A stretch of DNA of 49,494 nucleotides from Candidatus Hydrogenedentota bacterium (GCA_020849535.1 JADLGB010000167.1:1-49494); one strand, 5' to 3'; positions 34,437 to 43,269 are shown, numbered from the stretch's first letter. Numbers and translations are program-made. Notes: generated by a model not told the origin, from the letters alone.

Positions 34437-35402
34437 ATGCATGATCTGGGCAAGCTGAAGGGAATCTCCGAATGGCCGGCCGTGCGGAGCAGTATCGAGA
34501 AGGCCGTGGCCGACATGGTGGGGGAGATCCCGAAAGAAAAGGTGGAACTGCAACTCAAGACGCAGGATGAGTTGTCCTTCCCCGGATTCACCCGCCGCAG
34601 GGTCTCCTACTTCGTGACCGAGTGGGAGAGGGTCTCTGCGTGGCTCTTCATTCCAGACGGCAAAGACGAGGTGCCGGCCATCTTGTGCTGCCACCAAACT
34701 GTGCCGCAAGGAAAGGACGAGCCTGCCGGAATCGAGGGGGATCCCCGCCTCGCGTTCGCGCGCCACTATGCGGAGTTGGGCTATGCGACGATTGCGCCCG
34801 ACTGCATCACCGCCGGCGAGCGGGTACCACACCGCCTGGAACCCTACGACACGCGATCCTTCTACAAGGATTTCCCCAAGCTCTCGGCCATCGGCAAAAT
34901 GGTGGCCGATCACGTTCGCGCCTTGGACGCCCTGTGCGAAACGAAACGGGTTGACCCGTCTCGCCTGGGCGTCGTGGGGCACAGTCTCGGCGCCTACAAC
35001 GCGCTCTTTCTGGCCGGGTACGACGAACGCATCCAATGTTGCGTGGCCAGTTGCGGATTCACACGCTTCGCGGAAGACAAGGATCCGGAGCGGTGGGCCC
35101 GCGACGAGGGATTCGTGCATCTGCCTCGCCTCAAAGAGGCCTTGGCCAAAAACGAGTTTCCTTTCGACTGGGAGCACATCCTCGCGCTGGTTGCCCCATG
35201 CCCAACCCTCCTCATCACCGCGCTCAACGACACCACCTTCTCCAACACCAAGAGCTGTGCCAAGGCGGTCAAACTCGCCCAGTCGGTCTACCGGCTGCTC
35301 GGGGCCCCGGCCGCGCTCGAGCACTTTACCCATTCCCACGGGCACGCTGTCACGCAGGAGGTTCTTGAAGTCGCCGATGATTGGCTGGAACGCTGGTTGT
35401 GA
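34437..35402 (+). CDS. Alpha/beta hydrolase (acetylxylan esterase/dienelactone hydrolase type)
   Basis: This 321-residue protein has the alpha/beta hydrolase core: PAILCCHQTVPQGKDEPAG (oxyanion region), the nucleophile elbow GHSLGAYNALF (Ser183), LLITALNDTTF carrying the likely acidic residue, and HFTHSHGHAV with catalytic His 301 or 303. The N-terminal region (EKVELQLKTQDELSFPGFTRRRVSYFVTEWERVSAWLFIP) resembles the cap strands of the acetylxylan esterase and dipeptidyl-peptidase-like groups. No signal peptide is seen, so it is cytoplasmic. The substrate, probably a carboxylic ester, is unknown. ATG 34437 has GAAGGAG upstream. It is separated from the MoxR operon by about 160 bases. Confidence 0.82.
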   Translation: MHDLGKLKGISEWPAVRSSIEKAVADMVGEIPKEKVELQLKTQDELSFPGFTRRRVSYFVTEWERVSAWLFIPDGKDEVPAILCCHQTVPQGKDEPAGIEGDPRLAFARHYAELGYATIAPDCITAGERVPHRLEPYDTRSFYKDFPKLSAIGKMVADHVRALDALCETKRVDPSRLGVVGHSLGAYNALFLAGYDERIQCCVASCGFTRFAEDKDPERWARDEGFVHLPRLKEALAKNEFPFDWEHILALVAPCPTLLITALNDTTFSNTKSCAKAVKLAQSVYRLLGAPAALEHFTHSHGHAVTQEVLEVADDWLERWL

Positions 35403-35565
35403 CGCGCCGGAGAACAAATATCAAGCAGTGACTCGTAAACTCCGGCTATATGAATGTAAAGACTGCACCAAACGGTCTCTTACCCACTCGGGCGAATAAG
35501 TCTCTAGGCGCGTGGTGTTACGCACAGGGTAAGACCGGGGGGCAGAACGCAGTCAGGGAGTGAAT

Positions 35566-36552
35566 ATGGCCAGTTTAAGAGAGACCACCACCGCGGAATT
35601 AAGCCCGGAAGTTGTTGTTGATCAACGCGTTATGAAGTTGCTGAGCAACATCGAACGCGTCATTTTCGGCAAACGCGAGGTCATCAAGCTCTGTGTCACG
35701 GGCTTGCTCGCCAGGGGTCACCTCCTCATCGAAGACGTGCCCGGGATGGGCAAAACCACCCTGGCCCAGGGCTTGGCCCGGTCCATCGAGGGCACCTTCC
35801 ACCGCGTCCAGTTCACGAGCGACATGCTTCCCTCCGACATTCTGGGCGTCTCCATTCTGAATCAACGCACCCAAGAATTCGAGTTCCGGCCCGGCCCCAT
35901 TTTTGCCAACGTGGTTCTGGCGGACGAGGTCAACCGCACCCCGCCCAAAACCCAGAGCGCCCTCCTGGAGGCCATGAGCGAATTCCAGGTCTCGGTGGAT
36001 GGTGCCACACGGACCCTGCCGAACCCCTTCATTGTGCTGGCCACCCAGAATCCCATCGAATACGAAGGCACCTATACCCTCCCCGAATCCCAGCTGGACC
36101 GCTTCATGCTCCGCGTCGAAATGGGGTATCCCGGAAATGACGACGAGCTTCACATCATGCGCAGGCGCGACCCGCGCACGGACCTGGACCAACTCAAGCC
36201 GGTGCTGACCTCGCGCGACGTCATGGATCTGCAGGCGCTCACCGGAAAAGTGATGGTGGAAGAAAGTGTGGCGCGGTATATCCTGGCGATCATCCAAGGC
36301 ACTCGAAATCACGAGTTCATCCAGCTCGGCGCCAGCCCCCGCGCTTCCGTATCTTTCTACGAAGCCTGCCAGGCTCGCGCGCTGGTGGAAGGCCGCGACT
36401 ACGTGACGCCAGACGACGTGCGCCAGATGGCCGTCCCCTTGCTTTCCCATCGCGTGCTGGTGAAGTCGCGCGATGGCAACCCGATCGCTTCGGCTCGCGC
36501 CCGCGCCCGGGTCATTTACGAAATCGTACAGCAGACTCCCTGCCCGGAATAA
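35566..36552 (+). CDS. MoxR-family AAA+ ATPase
   Basis: This 328-residue AAA+ protein of the MoxR family has Walker A GMGKTTLAQGLARSIEG, Walker B VVLADEVNRTPPKTQSALLEAM, sensor 1 ATQNPIEYEGTYTLPESQLDRF, and the C-terminal lid with GASPRASVSFYEACQARALVEGRDYVTPDDVR. All catalytic elements are present. MoxR proteins act as chaperones that load cofactors or mature partner proteins, and they usually precede a DUF58 gene as here. ATG 35566 is chosen because GGGAG lies five bases before it; the GTG six bases earlier is inside that site. The DUF58 start follows the stop by four bases. Confidence 0.93.
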   Translation: MASLRETTTAELSPEVVVDQRVMKLLSNIERVIFGKREVIKLCVTGLLARGHLLIEDVPGMGKTTLAQGLARSIEGTFHRVQFTSDMLPSDILGVSILNQRTQEFEFRPGPIFANVVLADEVNRTPPKTQSALLEAMSEFQVSVDGATRTLPNPFIVLATQNPIEYEGTYTLPESQLDRFMLRVEMGYPGNDDELHIMRRRDPRTDLDQLKPVLTSRDVMDLQALTGKVMVEESVARYILAIIQGTRNHEFIQLGASPRASVSFYEACQARALVEGRDYVTPDDVRQMAVPLLSHRVLVKSRDGNPIASARARARVIYEIVQQTPCPE

Positions 36553-36556
36553 TGCG

Positions 36557-37630
36557 ATGCAGCTCTTGCCGCGGTTCAAGGTCCGCCGCCTCGATTGGGG
36601 AGGTGCGGCCTATCTCGTAGCCGTTGTGGCCGCCTTGCTGGCTGCCTGGAATTCCGGCGTCAGCTTGTACTACCTCTTGTTTGGCGGCATGGCCAGCCTG
36701 TTCCTGCTGTCTTTCTTTATGTCCAAGGGCGCGGTCAAGCGATTGACCTTGGAGCGCGAAGCGCCCTACGCCGTTCAGCGCGACGAGTCCTTCGGCATCG
36801 TCGTGCGGATCCACAACACAAGCCGGATGCTTCCCGCGGCATCGCTTCGCATCGAACTCGCCGACAAGCCCCTGACGGTCGCTGGCTTCTGCGGCTCCAT
36901 TCCTCCGGCGCGAACCGCCCAGCTTCGTCTCACGCGCGTATACGAGCGGCGCGGCGTCTACCGGCTTCCCGATACCGTCGTGGCGACTTCGTTCCCCTTC
37001 GGGTTGATAAGCGCCCGGCGCGCTTTTGCCGACACACGCGAGGTCGTCGTGTATCCCCGCGTGTTATCCGCGCGCACATCGGTGATCGAGCAGGCCGGCG
37101 GAGTCGGCGAATTGCCCCGTGTCTTTCAAGGAGGCGGCGACGAGTTCTTCAGCCTGCGCGAATACGTGCCCGGCGACGATCCGCGGCAGATCGCCTGGCG
37201 CGTCAGCGCACGGACGCAAACCCTGTTAGTCAAGGAATTGGAGCATCAGACCACCCGCCGCATCGTCTTCGCATTCGACTCGCGGCGGGCCCTCCACGTG
37301 GATGGCTTTGAAGAACGCTTCGAAGATGCCATCGAATTGATCGCCTCTTTGGCCGTCACCCTGCTGAATCGCCAATACGCCGTCTCCGTCGTGACGGCCT
37401 CGCTCTCGCTGCCCGAGGGCGAGGGAAAAGCCCACGAACTCAAACTGCTGGAAATGTTGGCCCGGCTCGAGCCCGCCGATGAAGGAGCGGAAGACGCCTT
37501 TTCTCGCGCACTGCCGCTTGCCGGCGCACGGCGCGTGTGCGTGCTGCTCGTGTCCGCCAATCCCGCGGAATGGGGCCTGCCCCAGGCCGCGGGCCGGGTG
37601 TTGGACCCCCGGGAGGTGATTCGTGCTTAA
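36557..37630 (+). CDS. DUF58 domain protein
   Basis: This 357-residue membrane protein has two N-terminal membrane helices (about 14-55, VAVVAALLAAWNSG and YLLFGGMASLFLLSFFM), a beta-rich middle and the DUF58 signature VFQGGGDEFFSLREYVPGDDPRQIAWRVSARTQTLLVKELEH. A von Willebrand A-like stretch follows (RRIVFAFDSRRALHVDGFEERFEDAIELIASLAV). DUF58 proteins are the regular partners of MoxR ATPases and transglutaminase-like TgpA proteins; their job is not settled. ATG 36557 lies four bases after moxR; the long overlapping upstream frame is rejected. The stop overlaps the next GTG start by eight bases. Confidence 0.9.
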   Translation: MQLLPRFKVRRLDWGGAAYLVAVVAALLAAWNSGVSLYYLLFGGMASLFLLSFFMSKGAVKRLTLEREAPYAVQRDESFGIVVRIHNTSRMLPAASLRIELADKPLTVAGFCGSIPPARTAQLRLTRVYERRGVYRLPDTVVATSFPFGLISARRAFADTREVVVYPRVLSARTSVIEQAGGVGELPRVFQGGGDEFFSLREYVPGDDPRQIAWRVSARTQTLLVKELEHQTTRRIVFAFDSRRALHVDGFEERFEDAIELIASLAVTLLNRQYAVSVVTASLSLPEGEGKAHELKLLEMLARLEPADEGAEDAFSRALPLAGARRVCVLLVSANPAEWGLPQAAGRVLDPREVIRA

Positions 37631-39854
37631 GAGTGCGGATACAGTACTGCGTCTCAGCACCGGCGTCCTCATGCTCCTCGGCTGTATCTCGCTGACGACC
37701 GTCAACACCTTCGGCATGGAGATCATCATCATTCCTGCCGTGATCCTGGCCTGTGCCCCCCTGGGGGAACGACTGGACCGAAAGAGTCCTGCCTATCGTA
37801 AAGCGACGCGGCTGATCACGCTCTTCTTCACTTTGGGCATCCTGCCGCTCCTGTGGTCGCGTCTCGGCCTCCTGGTGGCCCTCACCGTTCTGTGCATTTA
37901 CATTCAGGCCTTCCTGCTGCTGCACGTGAGACGCTTCCGGGACTACCAATACCTTTTTCTGATGAGTTTCTTTCTCCTCGTTTCCGCGTGCGCGCAGAAC
38001 CCCGAACCCTCCTTTGGCTTGGTCGTGCCCGCCTTCATGATGGCCATCGTCTGGGCCTTTGCAATGCTCCAGCTCCTGAAGGATCGCGCCAGCGCGCCCG
38101 AGTCCGCCATCGCCGAGATTCTGCCCGAGGAAGGCCAAGGCCGCTTCATGCCATCGGAGTCTCTTGCCGCAATGCACCAGCCTGCCCTGATTGGGCGCAG
38201 CATGATCCTCTACCTCACCGGCGCGGCGACAGCCAGTATTCTGCTGGCGCTCATCCTGTTCGTGCTGACTCCCCGCATGGAGGCGGGTGTTCTCGGTGGG
38301 CGAAACCTCGAACTCCGCGGTTCCGACGTGCCCAGCTCCCTCGATCTCTCGGCCAGTGGCCGCATCCTGTCCAGTCCGACTCCCGTGATGCGCGTCCGCT
38401 TTCCGGAAGTACAGGGAGGAATGATGGATGACCCCTTGTATTGGCGCGTCACCGCCATGAACCGATACGTCGGATCCCGCTGGGAGCGGGTGAGCATCTT
38501 CGAAGAAGAGTTTCGGGATCAGCCCTCGCGGACCTTCTTCTCCTCCGAAGGCAACAACATCACGCGCTCGTCGCGCAGAAATACGCGCGAGGTCGTGCAA
38601 GACGTCTACCTCGACGACCCTCCGCCCTTCGGCATTCCCTGTCTGCCCTTTCCCAAAACCGTCTCCATTCGCGCCGGCAGAGTCGCGTGGGACAGCGCCG
38701 GCGACTACACCGTCGTTATCCGCAGTCAGAGAAACTCCGCCGTGAATTACACGGTGACCTCGGAGGTTCCCATCGTCGATGAAGACGCACTGCGGCAGTA
38801 TCCGGCGCGCTATGCCCAATTGCAGGGTGAACGCGATTTCCCCTTCCTGTACGAGCGGGTCATCGGGCGCCAGGCATACGCCGCACTGACTCAGCAAGTC
38901 CTCAGCCAGCGTTGCCAGGATCTTGCGGTCGAGATCACCCAGCCGTTCAACAATCCGTACGATAAGGCCCAAGCGATTGTCGATTGGTTCAAGTCGTCCG
39001 ACTTCGTCTACACCCTCAATCTGCCCAAGGTTGAGGGCGACCCCGTTGACAGCTTTCTGTTCGTCACGCGCGCGGGCCACTGCGAGCTATACGCGAGCAC
39101 GATGGCCCTGATGCTCCGCAGCGTCGGAATTCCCGCACGGGTGGTCTCCGGATATCGCGGTGGCGAGTGGGATGCGGGCGACGAGTCCTACATTGTCCGG
39201 AAGAACATGGCACACTTGTGGGTGGAAGTCTATTTCATCGGCCATGGGTGGGTCATGTTCGATCCAACTCCAGACGTCGACATGCCGGAAAACGAAATCA
39301 GCGATCTCGCGCGGATCATCTCGCGGAATATCCTGGACATCAAGATGTTCTGGTTCCGAGACATTGTGGGGTATACCGGCAGCATTCGCCTCGGCGATGT
39401 CCGCGAACTGACCCTCGGCCTGATTGGCTTTGACTTCGAGGTCGTCAAGCAAGTGCTCTTGACGCGTCCTCTGCTTTCAGACGCGCTGCCGCGTTTCGTC
39501 TTCTGGTTCATTATCCTGTCGACACTCCTTGCATTGGCGATCTACGTATTGACCCGCCCGAAAGCCAAGCCGCTCGTTCAGATCGAGTTCAGCAGCGATC
39601 AAGTCGGCGCGACGCGTCTTTTCTGGAAGCTGAAACGGCGATTGCGCAAATTGGGCGTCGAGTGCGCCGGAATGACGGCCGGCGAGGTCTATGCCTCGCT
39701 CGAAGGAGATCTCGGCCGCCATGCCATGGCCGTCGGCCAGATCCTCGAAGCGTACCGGCAAACCCGTTTTGGGGGGAGGCCGCTCGACCGGCGGCAGTAT
39801 CGAAAGCTGAAGCGCATGGTCCGCAAAATCGGCCGCACCGAACCCTCCGCCTAA
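37623..39854 (+). CDS. TgpA-like membrane transglutaminase-family protein
   Basis: This 743-residue protein has an N-terminal block of membrane helices (DUF3488 region, about 1-220, with one run near 195-215), a transglutaminase-like core and a C-terminal membrane helix with a DUF4129-type cytoplasmic tail (QIEFSSDQVGATRLFWKLKRRLRKLG to the end). The catalytic triad is in place: Cys487 in RAGHCELYAS, His531 in NMAHLWVEVYF, and Asp547 in MFDPTPD. The active domain faces the periplasm. Family members occur with MoxR and DUF58, and TgpA itself is essential in Pseudomonas, so an envelope maintenance role is likely. GTG 37623 overlaps the DUF58 stop. It is the last gene of this operon; a repeat-rich gap follows. 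Confidence 0.92.
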   Translation: MLKSADTVLRLSTGVLMLLGCISLTTVNTFGMEIIIIPAVILACAPLGERLDRKSPAYRKATRLITLFFTLGILPLLWSRLGLLVALTVLCIYIQAFLLLHVRRFRDYQYLFLMSFFLLVSACAQNPEPSFGLVVPAFMMAIVWAFAMLQLLKDRASAPESAIAEILPEEGQGRFMPSESLAAMHQPALIGRSMILYLTGAATASILLALILFVLTPRMEAGVLGGRNLELRGSDVPSSLDLSASGRILSSPTPVMRVRFPEVQGGMMDDPLYWRVTAMNRYVGSRWERVSIFEEEFRDQPSRTFFSSEGNNITRSSRRNTREVVQDVYLDDPPPFGIPCLPFPKTVSIRAGRVAWDSAGDYTVVIRSQRNSAVNYTVTSEVPIVDEDALRQYPARYAQLQGERDFPFLYERVIGRQAYAALTQQVLSQRCQDLAVEITQPFNNPYDKAQAIVDWFKSSDFVYTLNLPKVEGDPVDSFLFVTRAGHCELYASTMALMLRSVGIPARVVSGYRGGEWDAGDESYIVRKNMAHLWVEVYFIGHGWVMFDPTPDVDMPENEISDLARIISRNILDIKMFWFRDIVGYTGSIRLGDVRELTLGLIGFDFEVVKQVLLTRPLLSDALPRFVFWFIILSTLLALAIYVLTRPKAKPLVQIEFSSDQVGATRLFWKLKRRLRKLGVECAGMTAGEVYASLEGDLGRHAMAVGQILEAYRQTRFGGRPLDRRQYRKLKRMVRKIGRTEPSA

Positions 39855-39943
39855 TCCTCCAACGCTGGATTTCGCGTCGCCAGTGCGCAATAACTATTGG
39901 GCGCACCCAGACTTCCACCGACAAAGATGGATTCCTCCTTGCG

Positions 39944-40098
39944 GGGACTTCCAAAAAGTCCCGCACGCAACAAATGAGTCGATGCGCAAATGAAACGGCT
40001 TTCGAGAATGCCCCAGAGGGCACGATCTCGCTGCTCGCCGAGTGTTTTGCCTCCCAAAACCGAGCGCGAAGTTATGCGAGAGACTTTTTGGAAGTCCC
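39944..40098. repeat. 17-bp perfect inverted repeat pair
   Basis: GGGACTTCCAAAAAGTC at 39944-39960 is perfectly inverted at 40082-40098, across a 121-base interior without a gene. Flanking similarity (ATTCC near both outer edges) suggests a short non-autonomous mobile element or its remains. No target duplication is clear. Confidence 0.7.
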
Positions 40099-40146
40099 CT
40101 TGCGCGGGAATGACGGCGTTGGCCGCGCGCCATGACTATCCCCGTC

Positions 40147-40166
40147 ATTCCCGCGAAAGCGGGAAT
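40147..40166. repeat. dRS3-like 20-bp palindromic repeat
   Basis: ATTCCCGCGAAAGCGGGAAT forms an 8-bp stem with a GAAA tetraloop and fits the ATTCCC-N8-GGGAAT pattern known as dRS3 in Neisseria. The flanks CCGTC and CTAG are also common around such dispersed repeats. Confidence 0.75.
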
Positions 40167-40337
40167 CTAGAGGTGTGCCAGCAGACTCGACGGCCGCATC
40201 TCACTTCGGAGGATCCAGCGATGTAGGACCACGCGCGTGTTTCAAAAGGAAGCGACCGCAAAGGTCGATGGGCCTGCGTCATACGGTATCCACACTCCGT
40301 TGATCCTTGCGATCACCTTCTGCTGGAACCGCTCTGA

Positions 40338-40467
40338 GCGCTGAAAGCGCAACGCAACTCTAGCCTGGGGCAGAGCGAAGCGACGCCCCAGGTTAGAGCA
40401 TGTCCCCCAATGATCCAGCCCTGAAAGGGCGCCGCAAGGATGAGTATATCAAGGTATCACGGCGCCC
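40338..40467. repeat. Composite palindromic repeat cluster
   Basis: Three GAA-looped or long hairpins stand in series. GCGCT-GAA-AGCGC is at 40338-40350. A 14-bp stem (one G-T pair) pairs 40358-40371 with 40385-40398. GCCCT-GAA-AGGGC is at 40418-40430. GGGCGCCG at 40427-40434 can also pair with CGGCGCCC at 40460-40467. The design is that of dispersed REP-type repeats; it sits just downstream of the FG-GAP gene on the minus strand and could end its transcript. Confidence 0.75.
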
Positions 40468-40490
40468 TACAGACAAGACTTCTCGACGGC

Positions 40491-41756
40491 TTAACGCCCC
40501 AAAAGAATGGCCACCGAGTTCGCCTGCCAGAGTGTTACTCCAATGTCCCGCTTTCCGTCCCCATTGAAATCCGCAGAGCACAATGCATACGGCCGGGCAT
40601 CGTTGTAGGAGTAGCGCTCCTGCTCCCACGAAAGCGGCGCTCCCTGCCCCGAAGAGGATCTGTTGAGAAAGACGCAAACCCGCTCGGACGCGAAACAGGA
40701 CGCAGCCAGATCTTGCCGGCCGTCGCCGTTGAAATCATCAACGATCGCATCTCGAACTTCATCCTCGACGACCCGAAGGTCGTTCTTGTCGCTCATCTCG
40801 ATCTCCTGCGACACGCTGAAGGAAAAGCCGCCGTCTCCAAAGAAAATGGCAACGGAATCCGACGTGAAACAGTGGGCGACGATCAGGTCGGCCTTGCCGT
40901 CCCCGTTCATGTCCGCCACGCGCAGTTTGTGCGGCAAGGGCGCGCGGCTCGCGAAACGCCGCACCTCGGTGAATCCAAAAGCGCCGTCGCCCTTCCACAA
41001 GGCGATCTCGTTCGAATTGTACATGGTCGCGGCCATGTCCAGTTGATCGTCGCCGTCGAAATCGGCCAGTTGAACGTCACGTGGCCCACCGCGTGCCTCC
41101 ACGAGTTTCGGGGCGCCGAAGTACGTTTCCGCGTGTCCGGGAAAGACCGCGATCACACCGCTCGCCCAGCCTGCCGCGGCGGCATCCCGGAAGCCGTCGC
41201 GGTTGATGTCGCGCACCGCCACGGCGGTAATGCCGGGCGTTGTGTAGATTGGCTGCTCGTCATCATTCAAAACGCTCTCGTATCGCAGACCCGCATCAGG
41301 AACGGCATACGTTGAGGGCTCGAAGCCATTCTCACCAAGATTGCGAAACAACGTGAGGTCGCGGTTTCGGGCGTCGTGAAAACTGCCCACGACAAGATCC
41401 GGCGCCTTCAAGGCGTCAATGTTCACCGCCACCACGCACCACGGAGCGAATCCCGCGCGCAAGGGCGGTTTCGCCTCATACGTCAAGCCTGGCTGCGCGA
41501 CGAGGAGAGAGAGTTCGTCGTTGGCCGGCCGTTCCTCCCGCGGGTCGCCCATGGATCCCCGGTCGGCCGTGACGATCTCCGGCAGGCCGTCTTCATTCAG
41601 GTCGGCGGCAACGATGGCGCACGGGTTCGGCCCCACCTGGAGCCAATGCCCATGCTTCGTGAAGGTCTCGGCCACGGCGGTGCTCCAGAGCGAATGCGCC
41701 GCAGCGAATAGCAGTGTCGCCTGAAGCGCGCGCGATGCGGCGGCGATGGGCTTCAT
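40491..41756 (-). CDS. Exported FG-GAP/VCBS repeat protein
   Basis: This 421-residue protein has a signal peptide (MKPIAAASRALQATLLFAAAHSLWSTAVAE) and a chain of FG-GAP/VCBS-type blades. Each has a calcium-binding Asp-rich loop, as in ADLNEDGLPE, RDINRDGFRD, ADFDGDDQLD, ADMNGDGKAD, DDFNGDGRQD and ADFNGDGKRD. Six or seven blades suggest a beta-propeller, possibly complete. Such proteins are exported and bind ligands or surfaces; some are type II secretion cargo, which fits the locus in this window but is not shown. ATG 41756 overlaps the pdxA stop by ATGA, so it is coupled to pdxA. Confidence 0.85.
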   Translation of the reverse strand: MKPIAAASRALQATLLFAAAHSLWSTAVAETFTKHGHWLQVGPNPCAIVAADLNEDGLPEIVTADRGSMGDPREERPANDELSLLVAQPGLTYEAKPPLRAGFAPWCVVAVNIDALKAPDLVVGSFHDARNRDLTLFRNLGENGFEPSTYAVPDAGLRYESVLNDDEQPIYTTPGITAVAVRDINRDGFRDAAAAGWASGVIAVFPGHAETYFGAPKLVEARGGPRDVQLADFDGDDQLDMAATMYNSNEIALWKGDGAFGFTEVRRFASRAPLPHKLRVADMNGDGKADLIVAHCFTSDSVAIFFGDGGFSFSVSQEIEMSDKNDLRVVEDEVRDAIVDDFNGDGRQDLAASCFASERVCVFLNRSSSGQGAPLSWEQERYSYNDARPYALCSADFNGDGKRDIGVTLWQANSVAILLGR

Positions 41757-42760
41757 CGTGTTTCAGCCAATGCCACTGCGAGGCGGATCGCGCTGCACAA
41801 ACTGTGTTCGCGCGCAATGCCCTTCCCCGCGATGTCGTATGCCGTGCCGTGATCCACCGACGTCCGCACGATAGGGATGCCCAATGTTACGTTGACTCCT
41901 TCATCCATCGCGATCAGTTTCAAAGGGATGTGTCCCTGATCGTGATACATTGCCACCACGAGTTCAAACTCCCCATCGTACATACGCCGGAACACCGTAT
42001 CGGGCGGGTAAGGTCCGCTGCAGTCAATTCCTTCCGCGCGGCATGCTTTGACGGCCGGCGCGATTTCCCGTTCTTCCTCGGGACCGAGCAAGCCCGCTTC
42101 GCCGGCATGCGGGTTCAGGCCGGCCACCGCGATGCGCCGCCGGGCGAGCCCCATGCGGCCCAGGGTGGCATGCGCGATCCGAATCGATGCTTCAATGCGA
42201 TGTTGACGCACCATGGCGATGGCCTCAGAAAGAGGCCAATGTGCCGAAATGTGGACGATCCGCATGCGGTCCGTGAAAAGGCACATCCAATAGTCCGGTG
42301 CGTGCGTCATCTCGGCGATAATCTCGGTGTGCCCCATCGAAGCGCATCCGGCAAGCTGGATCCCTTCCTTGTTGATCGGGCACGTCACAATCGCATCCAC
42401 GGCGCCGTCCATTGCCAGGCGCGTGGCCGTGCGGATCCATTCCACGGCGCACCGGCTCGCCTCCACGTCGAGTGTGCCCGGGTGGAGCGGCGGGTCGCCG
42501 GTCCCGGCGTCAAACACAGGGATGGGCTCGTCAGGCGAAGTCTCTGGCGCGGGGACGGTGGCGCGTATCGCGCGCGGAGCGCCGGGCGCGAGAACGCGCG
42601 CGTTCTCATAGGCATGGTGACTGCCGACTACGAGAAGGCTGCACTTCTCACGGACTTCCGCATGGGCCAAGGCCTTGGCGAGAATCTCCGGACCCACCCC
42701 GTTCACATCACCCATGGTGATGGCGATGCGCGGGCGGCAATCGAGCGCTGACTCAAACAC
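41753..42760 (-). CDS. pdxA: 4-hydroxythreonine-4-phosphate dehydrogenase PdxA
   Basis: This 335-residue protein carries the PdxA family marks: IAITMGDVNGVGPEILAKAL at the start, ITCPINKEGIQLAG, the metal and substrate residues in GHTEIIAEMT and AMYHDQGHIPLKLIAMDEGVNVTLG, and VRTSVDHGTAYDIAGKG at the end. PdxA oxidises 4-phosphohydroxy-threonine in DXP-independent pyridoxal phosphate synthesis; paralogues (PdxA2, DenD-linked) act in sugar acid breakdown. Without pdxJ nearby the second role cannot be excluded. GTG 42760 is supported by AGGAAG six bases upstream. It shares a four-base overlap with the FG-GAP gene. Confidence 0.9.
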   Translation of the reverse strand: MFESALDCRPRIAITMGDVNGVGPEILAKALAHAEVREKCSLLVVGSHHAYENARVLAPGAPRAIRATVPAPETSPDEPIPVFDAGTGDPPLHPGTLDVEASRCAVEWIRTATRLAMDGAVDAIVTCPINKEGIQLAGCASMGHTEIIAEMTHAPDYWMCLFTDRMRIVHISAHWPLSEAIAMVRQHRIEASIRIAHATLGRMGLARRRIAVAGLNPHAGEAGLLGPEEEREIAPAVKACRAEGIDCSGPYPPDTVFRRMYDGEFELVVAMYHDQGHIPLKLIAMDEGVNVTLGIPIVRTSVDHGTAYDIAGKGIAREHSLCSAIRLAVALAETR

Positions 42761-43001
42761 ACTGCACTTCCTGGTAGTTCAATCTCGTGTGATTCCCGAT
42801 CGGTGATTTCTTGTAACGAATTGACGAACTGGAATGACACAGCATACGCGAAGATTGCGGCACTTTACCACCCGCGCTCATTGACAGGATCCGAATCTCG
42901 TCTCTGCTAGACACTTACCCGAGGAAACGCGAATCACGAATTGCCGCGCACGTACATGCCGTCACCATGCGGCCTTTCGCGAGTGAATTCCCCTGGTGTG
43001 G

Positions 43002-43020
43002 GACCGGCGCCCCGCCGGTC
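43002..43020. repeat. Variant hairpin repeat
   Basis: GACCGGCG-CCC-CGCCGGTC is a perfect 8-bp stem with a three-base loop. Preceded by GTGTGG and followed by TTT, it has the same layout as the 31-bp repeat at 24546 and 27846-28002 with changed stem bases, which suggests a related dispersed family. Confidence 0.6.
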
Positions 43021-43240
43021 TTTCGCCGTGATTCCTTCCTCTATGAAATCACTCACGTGCTTCGTGCGTTTCGTGGTAAACGCATCACATGGATCGCTGA
43101 GCGTCTCCCTGAGATCGCCCGGCTGCCATTGCCACCAACATCCGTATCCTCATCCTGCCCATCCCGTAATCCTGTCAAAGCTCTTGTGTTTCTTGACGCA
43201 CCCGCGAACGCGCATCGGAATGGCGGATTGCATTTTCTGC

Positions 43241-43269
43241 TTGCGGAGATATCGCTTCGGTGCTATACT
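43241..43269 (+). promoter_or_regulatory. Extended -10 sigma70 promoter upstream of dnaA
   Basis: TTGCGG (43241-43246), an exact 17-base spacer ending TGC and TATACT (43264-43269) form a good extended -10 promoter. Transcription would begin near 43276, some 720 bases before dnaA; it may serve dnaA with a long leader or an unrecognised RNA. Confidence 0.6.

Larger units (their letters stand above)
39855..40490. other. Repeat-rich gene-free region
   Basis: These 636 bases between the convergent TgpA-like and FG-GAP genes contain no supported gene and no transposase. They hold an inverted pair (39944-40098), a GAAA-loop hairpin repeat (40147-40166) and a cluster of three or four hairpins (40338-40467), listed separately. 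The part 40210-40330 shows nothing recognisable. Confidence 0.6.

Noticed and set aside
35450..35563. A 37-codon frame before the MoxR gene
   Set aside because: It ends at the MoxR start region, but its composition is random-looking and no ribosome-binding site precedes it.
37440..39080. A 546-codon frame opposite the TgpA-like gene
   Set aside because: The plus-strand gene has an intact catalytic triad and membrane helices; the opposite frame has neither domains nor a start signal.
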